A stretch of DNA of 64,000 nt from Aurelia coerulea (GCA_039566865.1 CM076943.1:32620663-32684662); one strand, 5' to 3'; counted from the stretch's first letter, positions 40,101-49,244 are shown. A program made the numbers and translations. Notes: a model not told the origin generated them from the letters alone.

Positions 40101-40977
40101 AATTTTGATCCCACCAAGCGGCGGCAGTGCTAGAGTGGGATCTCCCCTACCGGGCCAGCCCGCCTGCTCATATGAACAGACAACAAACTTTGAATGGGAA
40201 ACAGGGATAAGGTGAGATCTCGGCAAAAAACCTTCATCCCGGTAGTGGGCTGGCTCGCCTCCATATGAACAGGCCCTTACATGGAAAGAACCCTGGAGTG
40301 ACTCAAATAAAAACAAATTCTTGAATATGAATGCAATGACAATGTTGAAAATGGCCTTGGCCTATTAGCAGATAAGTAAGAATAAGATAAAGAAAATTGC
40401 ATGTGCATGTTTACAAACTTAAATTATTGATTGCTGGATTATCAATATACTGTAAAATACTTACTCTCCAGACCTCCAAGATATGGAAAAAGTTCCTGGT
40501 CCCATGCAATGATGTAGCGCAGTCATGGCAATAAAATTGACCTGGACCACAATCTTGGCAGCGATAGACAGCAGCCTTTGGGATGGCACGTCCTTCTTGT
40601 GTGCACTCTCTGCATGGAAAATCTTCGGACAAATACTGCTGCTTGACATGCGATGACCGTAGCTTGGAGCGCATTTTCTCCCAGGCACCTTCTTCACGTA
40701 GCAACCTACGTTCATATTCGTTGAGGTTCTTGATTTCATCATGTCCATCCTCTCGTCCAGGTTCACTGTTGTTGTCATGTGTGTCCGGAGTAATTTGCCT
40801 GCTGGTACCAGCAAAGTCGTCGTGACCTTCGTTATCCTGACTGTTTTCTTCCTTTTCAGCACAAATGGACCGGAAATTCCTCTGTACTCGTAATGCTATC
40901 TTTTTTGTCCTTGTTTTTCCGGGCATGCACACTTTCACTGCAAACGAAGCAGTGCGAAATCGCTTCACAGGTGCCAT
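24445..40977 (-). CDS. KDZ (Kyakuja-Dileera-Zisupton) transposase-like gene with cysteine-cluster N-terminus
   Basis: Minus-strand exons: 40977-40465, 37041-36930, 34537-34317, 33756-33707, 33473-33419, about 32160-32018, 31557-31465, 30931-30751, 30261-30172, 29314-29240, 28327-28261, 28114-28043 (or stop at 28021), and probably 25103-24445. Phases agree at the junctions tested. The first exon (ATG at 40977) has a cysteine/histidine cluster (CRECTQEG, YRCQDCGPGQFYCHDC, HGTRNFFHILEVW). Later exons carry FWPSSIERPNAAFDMRLL, EECDLCPK, the YDIAC motif, GNPIFHSYVHIAKCQ, and SPRRVAGFALTDGEGIERLW with the catalytic-region DGE. These are hallmarks of the KDZ family, predicted DNA transposases. The part between 33419 and 32160, expected to hold an early catalytic segment, was not resolved, so the gene may be damaged. 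A domesticated role is possible. Confidence 0.82.
25200..25801. mobile_element. Palindromic MITE, TA target duplication, long inverted repeats
   Basis: It is flanked by TA at 25198-25199 and 25802-25803. Both ends start CCGGGTGCGCCAAAATAAAC and the inverted similarity runs for well over 200 bp per side, so the element is nearly one large hairpin. This fits a Tc1/mariner-type non-autonomous element. It sits just upstream of the last KDZ exon, on the intron side. A partial copy is at 872-1190. Confidence 0.88.
25910..26113 (-). CDS. Coding-like minus-strand segment, possible extra KDZ exon
   Basis: The open frame reads MASPWYENLFQEIPLFQEE and GNFARYFDSFWQ, after a possible acceptor (CCTATTAG) near 26120. 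It could join the exon ending at 28043 in phase, but its own donor does not fit the phase of the exon at 25103. I do not recognise the sequence. Confidence 0.3.
   Translation of the reverse strand: MQMASPWYENLFQEIPLFQEEKIYADKLNVIIVKKENQGNFARYFDSFWQVLERGFLQKISHINWKE
26330..26620 (-). CDS. Coding-like segment of uncertain strand
   Basis: Both strands are open. The minus strand has a strong donor (GGG then GTAAGTTTG near 26425) after RGKHPTLVSFQTHGVIPTLK. The plus strand also has a plausible acceptor and donor. No family is recognised and the segment may be neither. It is listed because it lies within the span of the KDZ gene. Confidence 0.25.
26700..28020. other. Unassigned intronic stretch of the KDZ locus
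   Basis: There is a C-run at about 27301-27313 followed by TACTTCAATGTTGAG, which loosely recalls the TACTTCATTGTTAAG next to the G-run of element G2, but with the run on the other strand. No exon is supported. Short open frames on each strand carry no recognisable motif. Confidence 0.4.
28330..29235. other. Intron of the KDZ gene, nothing recognised
   Basis: Between the exons ending at 29240 and starting at 28327 I see only AT-rich sequence with short incidental frames on the plus strand. Confidence 0.4.
30330..30480 (+). mobile_element. Diverged end of the TTAA foldback element in a KDZ intron
   Basis: TTAAGGTAACTTTGCTTTCC, then GATCTCGTTTTG and TTCGGCCTATTGAGAAGC, parallels the left terminus of the element at 42907-44067 for about 150 bases. 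No right end was found nearby. Confidence 0.65.
32282..32850. mobile_element. Foldback (inverted duplication) in a KDZ intron
   Basis: The left arm (about 32282-32470) includes GGACAGATTTTGTAAGA, AAAGCGATTAGC, CTCAACCAGTAA and GTATATC-like ends. The right arm (about 32590-32850) is its inverted copy with some gaps. About 120 bp separate the arms. No coding sequence. It lies where the unresolved catalytic segment of the KDZ gene would be expected. Confidence 0.8.
35194..36893. mobile_element. DNA element with GAAAC-microsatellite inverted repeats, 8-bp target duplication (copy 1)
   Basis: It is flanked on both sides by GAAAAATG (35186-35193 and 36894-36901). The termini are GGCTTATTATATTCAACG, followed inside the inverted repeat by a run of GAAAC and CGAAC units, then CATTCCCAAGAGAACGAAAC. 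Interior 1.2 kb has no recognised gene, so it is non-autonomous. It sits in the second intron of the KDZ gene, only about 30 bp from the donor at 36930. hAT-type or KDZ-type transposition would both explain the 8-bp duplication. Confidence 0.9.
37460..38130. mobile_element. GAAAC-terminus element, shorter copy in opposite orientation (copy 2)
   Basis: The ends GGCTTATTATATTCAACGAA and TTGTTGAATACAATAAGCC match copy 1. The interior next to the left end (AAAGAATCATCAAAGAATCAT) is the complement of copy 1's right side, and the right interior (GGCCTATCGCACACATTTCA) that of its left side. So it is inverted relative to copy 1, with a central deletion. The GAAAC run has shrunk to two units. No exact target duplication was seen. 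It lies in the first KDZ intron. Confidence 0.85.
38590..38990. repeat. About four degenerate ~100-bp units around ACTTTGGCTTAGAA
   Basis: Related cores occur near 38620 (CTACTTTGGCTTAGAATGC), 38715 (TTCTTTGGCTAGAAGGCC), 38820 (TTTACTTTGTCTGCGGAAGC) and 38925 (TTTACTTTGGCTTAGAAGG). They are often preceded by AAATCTTTGAGGACA-like sequence. Similar single units occur near 42200 and 49950. Probably a decayed tandem repeat spread by a mobile element. Confidence 0.55.
39885..40285. mobile_element. Inverted-repeat element with GGCGGGCTGG motifs
   Basis: The left end has AGGACCTGTTCCTATGGAGG and the right end, complemented, AGGGCCTGTTCATATGGAGG. Inside, GGCGGGCTGGAGCGTTCATA and CCAGCCCGCCTGCTCATATG form a second inverted pair. 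GC content is higher than in the surroundings. The short open frames here are repeat artefacts. It lies in the first KDZ intron. Confidence 0.7.
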
Positions 40978-41326
40978 TCCCTGCCATTTCCAGAAACAAC
41001 AAAATGGAGAGTTTTTCGCGCCAGAAAAAAAATGGCGCTCTATAATCTGCCTCAGTTTCAGTGCCAAAGCTATGAAGGCGAGGCCATAACATAGTACTGG
41101 ACACAACAGCAGTTTGGTTAGAAGAATGGGTACTCCCCATCAATCTAAATCAAACATTTGGTGCATTTGGCTAAACGCAATAGGATAACCCACGTTTCTA
41201 AAATTTAGAAAAGTGAGATGAACCCATTTAGAACATGCGATGCCGGTGGGGAAATACAACTTCAAAAACTATTCTGTTTTGATGATTTAACTTTACTCAT
41301 TCCCTGTCTCGTGTTACTCGGAAGGT
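40978..41326. promoter_or_regulatory. Upstream region of the KDZ gene
   Basis: It runs from the start codon at 40977 to the next MITE. The frame stays open for about 40 codons upstream of the ATG, so an earlier start cannot be ruled out. The sequence near 41190 (TAACCCACGTTTCTAAAATT) matches 5541-5575 inverted, which may mark an element end. No core promoter motif is evident. Confidence 0.3.
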
Positions 41327-41334
41327 ATTTGAGT

Positions 41335-41680
41335 CCCAGGGAGGACACTCGGCACATACACATACGGGGGGGTCAGTCCGAGAAATTTTCAGGAACCCTA
41401 AAAATATCAGTTTAGCTTCATTACAACCCAAAAATATCAGCTCATTTGATACCTTCACATCTGTAAACGAACATAAAAGATCCTGAAACAATGCAAATTG
41501 AGGCCAGGATTGCCTCTAAAGAACCCAGAAATATCATGTTCACAGTATTTGATGCCCAAAAATATCAAAAAAATAATCTCAATTTATTTGGACCCAAAAA
41601 TATCACTTTCGACAATATTCTGACCCAAAAATATCGGACTTACATCCCCGCATGTGCATGTGCTGAGTGCCCCCCCTGGG
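41335..41680. mobile_element. G-run MITE, exact 8-bp target duplication (element G3)
   Basis: ATTTGAGT flanks both sides (41327-41334 and 41681-41688). The termini are CCCAGGGAGG and, complemented, CCCAGGGGGG. The subterminal part CACTCGGCACATACACATAC is matched by CACTCAGCACATGCACATGC. The interior repeats a phrase around ACCCAAAAATATCA about six times. No coding sequence. Confidence 0.93.
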
Positions 41681-41688
41681 ATTTGAGT

Positions 41689-42281
41689 AATGTCTAAACA
41701 TGGGAAAGGCTTCAACAACTTCTGTTTGAAATATTCACAAGGGCACGGGGAATAAACATGAAAGTTGTTATGGAAGCACTAAGAAAACTGTAAGAAACTC
41801 TGAGTACAGAGTTGCAAAAGTCTTTGACCTTCCTCCAAACCTGGATTTTAAGGTCTTACCTTCCTCATTTCAAAGTTTTGTGAAAAAAGGGGAAAGAGCC
41901 TTTATACATCGTTTTTTTGCATCCGAATCTCTTTACAATACATCAAGAAAGGTATTGATTGATCTTTCCGTGATATCTCAGGACCGTTGTATGTTTTATA
42001 AACCTTTGCCTGCAGTCTGGAGAGAAATTCAAAAAATTGTTTGCACACCCAGTTAAAGCTTTAACCAGAACGATTTTGGATGATTTTTTTAAGAATGTCA
42101 ATGAATTATGCAGTGGCGTAGCCAGGGTAAATTGGGTAAATTAACTAGGGACATTGAAATGAAGGGTATTTATCCCTGGCAAAACTTTTGAGGACATGCC
42201 TTTTACTTTGCCTTAGAACAGCTCTCCTGATCTCATGTTTGCCGTGCTAGAGTGGCAACTTTGAAAAACTTGTAACAGTTT
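41689..42281. other. Unassigned stretch with one ACTTTGCCTTAGAA repeat unit
   Basis: Mostly featureless. Bases 42150-42260 (CTTTTGAGGACATGCCTTTT, then ACTTTGCCTTAGAACAGC) match the repeat units at 38590-38990. Confidence 0.4.
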
Positions 42282-42548
42282 TAGGCCCCGTCCACACGTA
42301 TAAGTTTACGTTTGTAAACGCATAGAATGTTTTCCATCCACACTGATCCACTAATCGTTTATAGAGCGTTTTAGCTTGTCCACGCATAAAAGCCAAAATT
42401 GAAAATGATTGATGAACATGGTGGATGTGACGTTATGCATTGACGACCGTCCACATGTAAACGCGAAAACAGCGTTTTCAAAAGTATTCACTTTTGGAAA
42501 GCGTTTTCGAATGTACGCGTTTAAACGCCGTTTACGTGTGGACGTAAG
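42282..42548. mobile_element. MITE with GGCCCCGTCCACACG termini
   Basis: The left end is TAGGCCCCGTCCACACGTAT. The right end is imperfect (TTTACGTGTGGACGTAAGG). The interior repeats GTTTACG/CGTTTAAACG-like and GCGTTTTC motifs in both orientations. A related end is at 49332-49410. hAT-like by general appearance; no target duplication was confirmed. Confidence 0.65.
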
Positions 42549-42649
42549 GTGTAAACGCAGAGATGGCGCCAGGGAAGAAATGCTAGGGGGGCAAATACTG
42601 TCAGAGTGCCGACAATGAAAAATTTTTTATGAACGAGTTCAATTCTAGT

Positions 42650-42906
42650 TCACTGAAATTTTTTTTTCATTCATTTTTTCATTTTCAATTTTTGAGGCAT
42701 GGTAGCCCCTCAGTTAGAGAAAAACTGATTTACAGGGGGCCATGCAATAAAAATACTAAAACCAAACTAAGATATTACAATCTGATTAAAATAATATCAA
42801 TAAAAGTAAAATTAAAAGAGTTCATTGCATAAAGCATCTCAACTTATGCTTTGTGGGATTTCATCAACCCTTCCCGAAATTTCTTTAGAGTAGGTGCTCC
42901 TTTTAA
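42650..42906 (-). pseudogene. LINE E, 3' end with terminal hairpin
   Basis: The minus-strand frame from the TTAA junction reads LKGAPTLKKFREGLMKSHKA and stops at 42844. It is the continuation of the LINE whose upstream parts are at 44072-44179 and 48533-49197. The 3' UTR contains a strong stem (CATGGCCCCCTGTAAATCAG against CTGAGGGGCTACCATG), followed by an A-rich tail with AATG units near 42655-42690. A similar hairpin ends the LINE at 23520-24370. Confidence 0.85.
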
Positions 42907-44067
42907 GGTAACTCTGCTTTCCGCTCTAGTGCACAGCGAGATGTCGTTTCGCAAAACCACTCTCCTCAGAAAACAGTTAATTTCTCCAATATCATTCGGT
43001 CTATCGAAAAGCGGTAAAAAGGATGTTGTTCTGTATAATCTGGGCAATCGAAAGATGTATAAATCGCAATGTTTCCGTCAACCCTGGCTTTGCAAATCCT
43101 TGCTCAAATCTTGTTGCTGATTTCAGAAAAGTGGATTTACCTCCAAAACTACTCGAAAAAGTTTCGATTTTTTTTCACTCCATCTTTAGCTACGTAGTTG
43201 ATCTACAACTTTGCCAAGTCTGATTGAAAAAGCTAGGCTAGATTTCCTGCAATCGAATTTTACATTTCTGTTTACTTTTCGACATCGAAGGGGAAAAGCG
43301 TTGGTCAACAGTTTAGCCCATACAGAACGATTTGAACGCCCGTAGAATGTTTCTGCAAAAAAAAATAGTTCTTGATCTAAGATCTATGCTCATTGTGGAC
43401 TCTAAAAGAAATTGATAATTTGTGAATGCTTACGAAAGTCTCGAAAGACACCCAAAGCATGGTTTTGTGACGTTGCTGGTAAAAATCAGTAATTTTTAAT
43501 CAATAGATGCAAATGATACTTTTACAAGCGCACTAAGGATGTCTTTTGAGACCTGCGTATGGTAATCCCAAAAGATGACGTTCATTTGTTTGCCAAATGG
43601 AAAAACATCTGAAAGTTATTTCAAGCCTGAGCTTTTGCAAGCGTGCTTCATAGCATGGTAATCTGTTGACCAAGGTTTCTCCATTACGCTGTCGAAAAGT
43701 AAACAGAAATATGAAGTTCGATTGCAGGAAATCTAGCCTAGCTTTTTCAATCAGACTTGGCAAAGTTGTAGATAAACAACCTAGCTAAAGATGGAACGAA
43801 AAAAAATCGAACATTTTTCGAGTAGTTTTGGAGATAAATCCACATTTCTGAAATTAGCAAAAAGATTTGAACTAGGATTCGCGAAACCAGGGTTGACGAA
43901 AACATTGCGATTTATACATCTTTCGATTGCCCAGATTATACAGAACAACATCCTTTTTACCGCTTTTCGATAGGCCGAATAATATTGGAGAAATTAACTG
44001 TTTTCTGAGGAGAGTGGTTTTGCGAAACGGCATCTCGCTGTGCACTAGAGCGGAAAGCAGAGTTACC
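42907..44067. mobile_element. TTAA-flanked foldback element, about 0.5-kb arms
   Basis: It is flanked by TTAA (42903-42906 and 44068-44071). Both ends start GGTAACTCTGCTTTCCGCTC and the arms (about 42907-43440 and 43520-44067) are long inverted copies. The TTAA site suggests piggyBac-type mobilisation. The insertion interrupts LINE E: on the minus strand the frame joins from LWNGLNDE to LKGAPTLKKF across a single TTAA. No transposase inside. Relatives: 4585-4860 and 30330-30480. Confidence 0.92.
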
Positions 44068-44071
44068 TTAA

Positions 44072-44179
44072 TTCATCATTCAACCCATTCCAGAGACTGG
44101 CCCCTCTGAATGAAAAACATCTCTGACCAGCTGATGCTCTTAACATTGGAGTCCTAAGGTTTATATTAGAATTCCTCAG
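44072..44179 (-). pseudogene. LINE E, middle segment between two insertions
   Basis: The minus-strand frame reads LRNSNINLRTPMLRASAGQ and CFSFRGASLWNGLNDE, the C-terminal region also seen in the LINE at 23739-24173 (FSYRGAKLWNSL). It is bounded by LINE D on one side and the TTAA element on the other. Confidence 0.85.
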
Positions 44180-44520
44180 TACGCAGTTCAGTTCAGTTCA
44201 GTTCATTTCATTATAAAAATCCATCTAATACATGTTATAACTCTACATACCTACCTATCTAATTAACAAATATGAATTTAAAATAAAATGCAACAAATAA
44301 CATTGAAAAAACACAGGATGGTACTTAGGGCAAATGTAAACAGACTAAATAGGTAAGTATGAAGAGCCATAATGAGATTAGGGGAATTTCTTAAAGGAGG
44401 AGCTCCCTCAATAGGCAAGCTAATCAAGGAGGGAGCACCCCCTATCTAAAAAAGAAAATTGACTTTTCTATAGATGTTATTTGAAACTGGTGCAGAAAGA
44501 CACATAAAATAAAGTGTGAA

Positions 44521-44985
44521 TTACTGGGTGTAATTGTGGCACAAAAAGTAGATCTTTACCTTGGTTTTGAATGAAGCTTTCGAGTGAGAGTTTCTTAATT
44601 CAACAGGGATCTCATTCCAAAGCTTAGCTCCTTTATATCGAATGGAGTTGAGCCCAAATTGAAGGGTGTTCTTTCGAGCAAGAAACAAATCACCTTTACT
44701 AGCCTGTCTAGTGTTATACTGATGCATGGATGAATTCAATAGGAAAAAGTCATGGAAGCAACTCGGCGATGATCTATATACAGTTTCAAAGACAAAAGTG
44801 ACAAGTTTAAGCTGAAAAAGATCAGATAGTCTAAGAAGTTTTAAAGACTTAAAGATTGGAGCAGAAGGAGAAAGAGCAGGCTGAGAAGAAATTTTTCGGA
44901 TTAGTCTCTTCTGAAGTTTGTAGACAGGGTCTGTATAAGACGCAGAAGTATTACCCCACAAGATAATACCATACTGGGCAAAAGA
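44521..44985 (-). pseudogene. LINE D ORF2, C-terminal part beyond the G-run insertion
   Basis: The frame reads WGNTSASYTDPVYKLQKRLI and later RYKGAKLWNEIPVELRNS, ending at TAA near 44521. Placed directly after LFMSFAQYG (across the element and one copy of the duplication) it completes the usual RT C-terminal region. Confidence 0.9.
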
Positions 44986-45291
44986 CCCGGGGGGGGTACT
45001 TGACTAGTGAAGTGACGGGGGTGTGCAGAAAACCTCTCCACACCCTACACCCTGTCGCATAAAAAATAGGCCAAAAGTATACCCTGTCGCATAAAAATTT
45101 TGCCTCTCAAATACCGTGTAGAACGCAATTTTTGCTTGATACCATGTCGCATAGTTGTTTTACCTATTATAATACCCTGTCGCATAATTTTCGTTAGAAA
45201 AGGACACCCTGTCGCATAATTTTTACCGCAAAATGATACCCTGTTGAGCGGCACATCCCGTCAGGTCAAGTATGGGAGTGCCCCCCCCGGG
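44986..45291. mobile_element. G-run MITE, exact 8-bp target duplication, inside LINE D (element G1)
   Basis: GCAAAAGA flanks both sides (44978-44985 and 45292-45299). The terminal inverted repeats CCCGGGGGGGG are perfect. The interior repeats a phrase around ATACCCTGTCGCATAA about six times. GCGGCACATCCCG lies near the right end. Removal with one duplication restores the LINE frame on the minus strand (SFAQYGIILWG), which independently proves the boundaries. No coding sequence. Confidence 0.96.
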
Positions 45292-45308
45292 GCAAAAGAC
45301 ATAAACAA

Positions 45309-48170
45309 TTAATTATATAAGCAGAGTAACACATCTGGAGTCAGGAGGCTCTTAACATTTGAAATAACACCACAAGTTCTAGCAAGTTTTTTGGACAACT
45401 CCTTCAGATGGAACTTCCAACTAAGATTTTCATCTAGAAGTAGTCCTAAAAATTTAACAAAGTTTGCTCTTTGAATGGTCTTCTTTCCAATCTTAATGAT
45501 TGGATTTTCATCTATTTTATTGTGTATTGAATGGAATATCATGAATTTTGTTTTTTCTACATTAAGAGATAATCTATTGGCATCAAGCCACTTTTTAACC
45601 TGTCTGAGTTCAATATTGACAACTTTTACTAATTTATTTATATCATTACTCTCATAATATATGTTAGTGTCATCAGCAAATAGGAAGAATTTAAGTCTTT
45701 TAGATACATTAGGTAAGTCATTTATATACAATAGGAAGAGAAGAGGACCCAATACAGACCCCTGTGGAACCCCACAAGAGATTTTGAGTAGGCCAGAGTT
45801 AAAACAATTTATGCTTACATACTGTTCACGCTCTGAAAGGTATGATTTAAACCAATCTAAAGCACAACCTCTAATTCCATAGTGCTCCATCTTAGAAAGT
45901 AGGATTTGATGATTGATAGTGTCAAAGGCTCTTTGAAGGTCAATAAATACACCACAACCATATCTTTTATTATCTAAGCTATGTCTCATAGTTTCAGTCA
46001 AACTAATTAGAGCATGGTCTATTGAATGATTTTCCTGGAAACCAAATTGAAGGTCATACAAAATCTTGTGAAATTTTAGGAAATTAAAGAGACGTTTATA
46101 CATTGCTCTTTCAAATATCTTACTGAAAATAGCAAGTAAAGATATTGGGCGGTAATTAAAAGCCTGCTGGTGATCACCCTTTTTGAATATGGTAATAACT
46201 TTAGCAATTTTGAGCTTGTCTGGAAAAACTCCTGACTCAAATGACTGATTAACCATTTGAGCTAGGAAAGGCGATAGAGAGGGGCCAAGAATTTTGAGCA
46301 GTCTAATTGGTATGCTGTTTGGACCAACAGATTTAGCTGGATTCAAAGCCGCAATAAGATCTTCAATTTCATAACGTGTGACTGGGGAAAGAAAGATTGA
46401 ACTTGAATTTCTGTCTGACATATAGGCAAGAGGTGATTTCAAGGTTTTGGGGATTTTATCAGTAATATTTTCAGCTACGTTAACAAAGTAATCATTAAAA
46501 ATATTTGACATGTGCGTTGGATCAGAGGTGATATTCCCATTGCTATCTTTGATCTTTTTAACAGAAGAGGAGGAAGAACTTTTCACACTTATAATAGATT
46601 TAATACCTGACCATAAAAGTTTCATGTTTTGTTTATTGGTAAGAAAATCATTTTGGAAGTAGGCAATTTTACTGTTTTTCAATTCCAAAACCACACGATT
46701 GCGAAACTTTTTATATAATGATTTCTTAACATCAGTGTTATCCTTCCTTAGACTACGAAAGATTTTATCACGTAATCTCGTCATTTTCAAGATTCTACCA
46801 TTTATCCATGGCCTAGCTTTTAATTTGATGGCTTTCTTATTTAGCTTTTTAATGGGAGCATGCTTCTCTGACAGTGAGAAGATCTCTTTCAAAAGTTTAC
46901 TGAATTTATAGTTTACATCTAATGTGTTATCATTAACAAAATCAAGGTTGATGGAATTTAAATCTTCAATGCAATTTACTCCATTGAAATGAGTGAAATC
47001 ATGTTTATAATGACTAGCATTTAACATATCGAGTTTTAAATTCTTGATGATCAGAATTTGAGGAAAATGATCAGAAATTTGGGTTAGGATGTTACCACTG
47101 GTAATATTGAATTCAACTGCATTTGTAAATATATTATCAATTAGTGTAGAGGTTTGGTCAGAAATTCTAGATGGGTGAAGAATACATGGCATAAAATTGT
47201 TAGAGAAGAAATTATTGGCAAAATCACAAGTTTGAGTGTCTGAATTATAGTTGAGAGGGTTAACATTAAAGTCGCCCATTATAAAAGCAGGTTTATTAGA
47301 TTGAGTTATGTTTGATAAAATATTGTTCAGGTGAAGTGTTAGGCCATCTATATCAGAACTTGGATGTCTGTAAACACAACAAAACAGCAGATTCTTTTCA
47401 TTTTTGCGATCAACCTCAATCCAAACAGTTTCAAGATCATCATGACTGCAGTCAAGATCTTTCCTTGGTGAAGGGGACAGGCTGGATTTGACATAGATCC
47501 CAACACCACCATTCTGGCTATGAGACCTAGTAAAGACAAAATCATATCCTGGAATCTCAATATTAGTTGCAATTGGATTCTCAAATGAATCCCATGTTTC
47601 AGACACACCTATAGCATCAAAACTTTGATTTCAGTTAGTTGCTAGGCCAATTAGCTCATCAAGATGAAGGGAAAGGCTCCGTATATTTGAATGAAAAATA
47701 GAAAGCTCATCATGAGAAGAAGATTTAGAAAAAGATTTGGACAACTCTTGCAAAGAAAAGTAGTGAGAGTCAATATTTTGCGGCATCTGCTCATCAATAT
47801 CATAGTCACCTAGATTTGGCAGATTGGTAAGCCTTGAACATACATCAAACGTTGGTATTGTGTCACTAAAAGAGGGGGTATCCAAAAAAAAGATATTTGC
47901 AAAAACATCATCAGACGCACTACAAAAAGGGAATGTTTCTTCGCGTTCCTTTGCTGAGCATTTAGCACATAGCCATGGACTGTCCTTACCCTCCTTAACT
48001 AAAGTGTTATATTCATTCACACTTGTCCCATTGCATTTAATATGATTCCAAAAATTGCATCTCATGCAGAATAACCGTCTGAAATTCACATTGACATTTT
48101 TATGACAAAAACCACATGGATCCTTAGGGGCTTTTGGTTGGTTCTTTGCTAGGCAATTAGGCATTGGCAA
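45309..48170 (-). pseudogene. LINE D ORF2: zinc-binding domain, AP-like endonuclease, reverse transcriptase
   Basis: The N-terminus (ATG at 48170) has a PHD-like cysteine pattern (CGFCHKNVN, FCMRCNFWNHIKC, WLCAKC). The endonuclease starts with LSIFHSNIRSL and shows MGDFNVNP, the metal-binding DFN region, and SDHFPQ near its end. The RT follows with FNYRPISLLAIFSKIFER, FIDLQRAFDTINH, GVPQGSVLGPLLFLLYINDL and the active site FADDTN. An in-frame TGA at 47633-47631 splits the frame just after HLDELIGLATN. A TAA at 45311-45309 precedes the region broken by the G-run element. It is otherwise intact for about 950 codons, which suggests a fairly recent insertion. Confidence 0.93.
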
Positions 48171-48294
48171 TGTGATTATCTAAAACAAATAAAGCAACAG
48201 AGCTGAAAAAAAATCCATGAAAATAGTGATAGAAACACAACAAGAGTTTGGAAGTTCACTGTTCACATTCTTAGTGAAGAAGATTACTTCCCTC

Positions 48295-48532
48295 TCAGTC
48301 CTTGTCACTGGAAACTGTGTTGAAAAAAACTTCATTTTCTGCGGAAGAATTGGCAGCATTATCAGGCTCTACATTGGGAGTGGTATTCCATGCCCCACCA
48401 CGGCGACCATGCCACTCATTTCTTTTGTTGCGAATAACAAGACGATCCACTACAAAGAAGGCATCTTTCCCTTGACTTCTTGCTGCCTGCAAAGCAGGAA
48501 TTTGGCTACGTCTGCGGTCTAGTGTTCTAATA
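48295..48532 (-). pseudogene. LINE D ORF1, C-terminal end
   Basis: The frame reads RRRSQIPALQAARSQGKDAF and FVVDRLVIRNKRNEWHGRRG, ending at TAG/TGA near 48295. The pattern resembles the C-terminal RNA-binding domain of LINE ORF1 proteins (basic residues, then an ARxxGK-like turn and VxDRLxI). The N-terminal part was lost by 5' truncation at 48532. It is followed by ORF2 after about 125 bases. Confidence 0.7.
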
Positions 48533-49197
48533 TACGCGAGAGGTTGTTTCGTTCACTCTATTGAACATGTCGCTCATATAGGACGGCGCATCACCGTTTA
48601 GGGACTTGAAAACCATTTTTAGTGTTTCAAGATCAATCAATTCCCTAACCGTGGGCCATCCTAGGGCACGAAAGAGTGGCAAGGCTGACTGATCATATCG
48701 TCTGCCGGTAACTATTCTGGCAGCACGATTTTGTAGCTTTTGGAGTTTATTAAGAGAGGTCTCACCAACATTCCCCCAAACAGGGCAGCAATATCTAAAG
48801 TAAGGTTCCACGAGGCTTTGGTGTATCTGTTTAACAGTGGATGCAGGCACGTACCTTTAAGAGTATCTTAATATGCCAATACCTCTGGAAATCTTACTTG
48901 TCAATGAGGCCAATTGGGAAGACCATTTTAATTGCTGATCTACTTGAACTCCTAGGTATTTAGTATATTCAGCCATTTTAATATCGTCCTTCCCGATTTT
49001 AAACTGTGGTTTAGCTGAGCCAGGTGAAGTAAGTTTTTTCAGTTTACCTGGGAGTCCGATAATCATGCCTTCAGTTTTTGCAACATTTAATGATAGCTTG
49101 TTTCCTTGTAGCCACAATTTCAAAGCAGCTAAATCAGCGTTAATAGCGTCATTGATCTCAGAAACAGAATTAGATGCAAACCCAGCAAAGAAATCTA
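48533..49197 (-). pseudogene. LINE E, RT C-terminal fragment upstream of LINE D
   Basis: The minus-strand frame has SVSEINDAINADLAALKLWL, LSLNVAKTEGMIIG, YTKYLGVQVDQQLKWSSQL, then a TAA near 48857, then VEPYFRYCCPVWG and LQKLQNRAARIVTGRRYD. This is the same family type as 23739-24173. The frame continues at 44179 after the LINE D insertion. The RT active site is missing because of truncation near 49197. Confidence 0.9.
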
Positions 49198-49244
49198 GAG
49201 GTGCAGGTTATGAAAATGCCGACAGTGCCTAGAAATTGTCGACA

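Larger units (their letters stand above)
44185..48532 (-). mobile_element. LINE D: CR1/L2-like retrotransposon, 5'-truncated, inserted in LINE E
   Basis: A 4.3-kb minus-strand element with a 5-bp TACGC duplication (44180-44184 and 48533-48537). In order it carries the end of an ORF1, a 125-bp spacer, an ORF2 with a zinc-binding N-terminus, an AP-like endonuclease and RT, and a 3' UTR ending in GAACT repeats (44185-44209 on the complement). Removing it and one TACGC joins LINE E in frame (ETTSRV to LRNSNI). ORF2 has one internal TGA and one TAA, and a G-run element is inserted near its end, so it is inactive. Confidence 0.93.

Noticed and set aside
39829..40316. Gly/Pro-rich open frames
   Set aside because: They come from a GC-rich inverted-repeat element.
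40461..41143. Alternative minus-strand and plus-strand frames over the first KDZ exon
   Set aside because: They are shadow frames; only the frame with the cysteine cluster and a good donor fits the family.
45475..46911. Plus-strand frames within LINE D
   Set aside because: Shadows of the LINE ORF2 on the minus strand.
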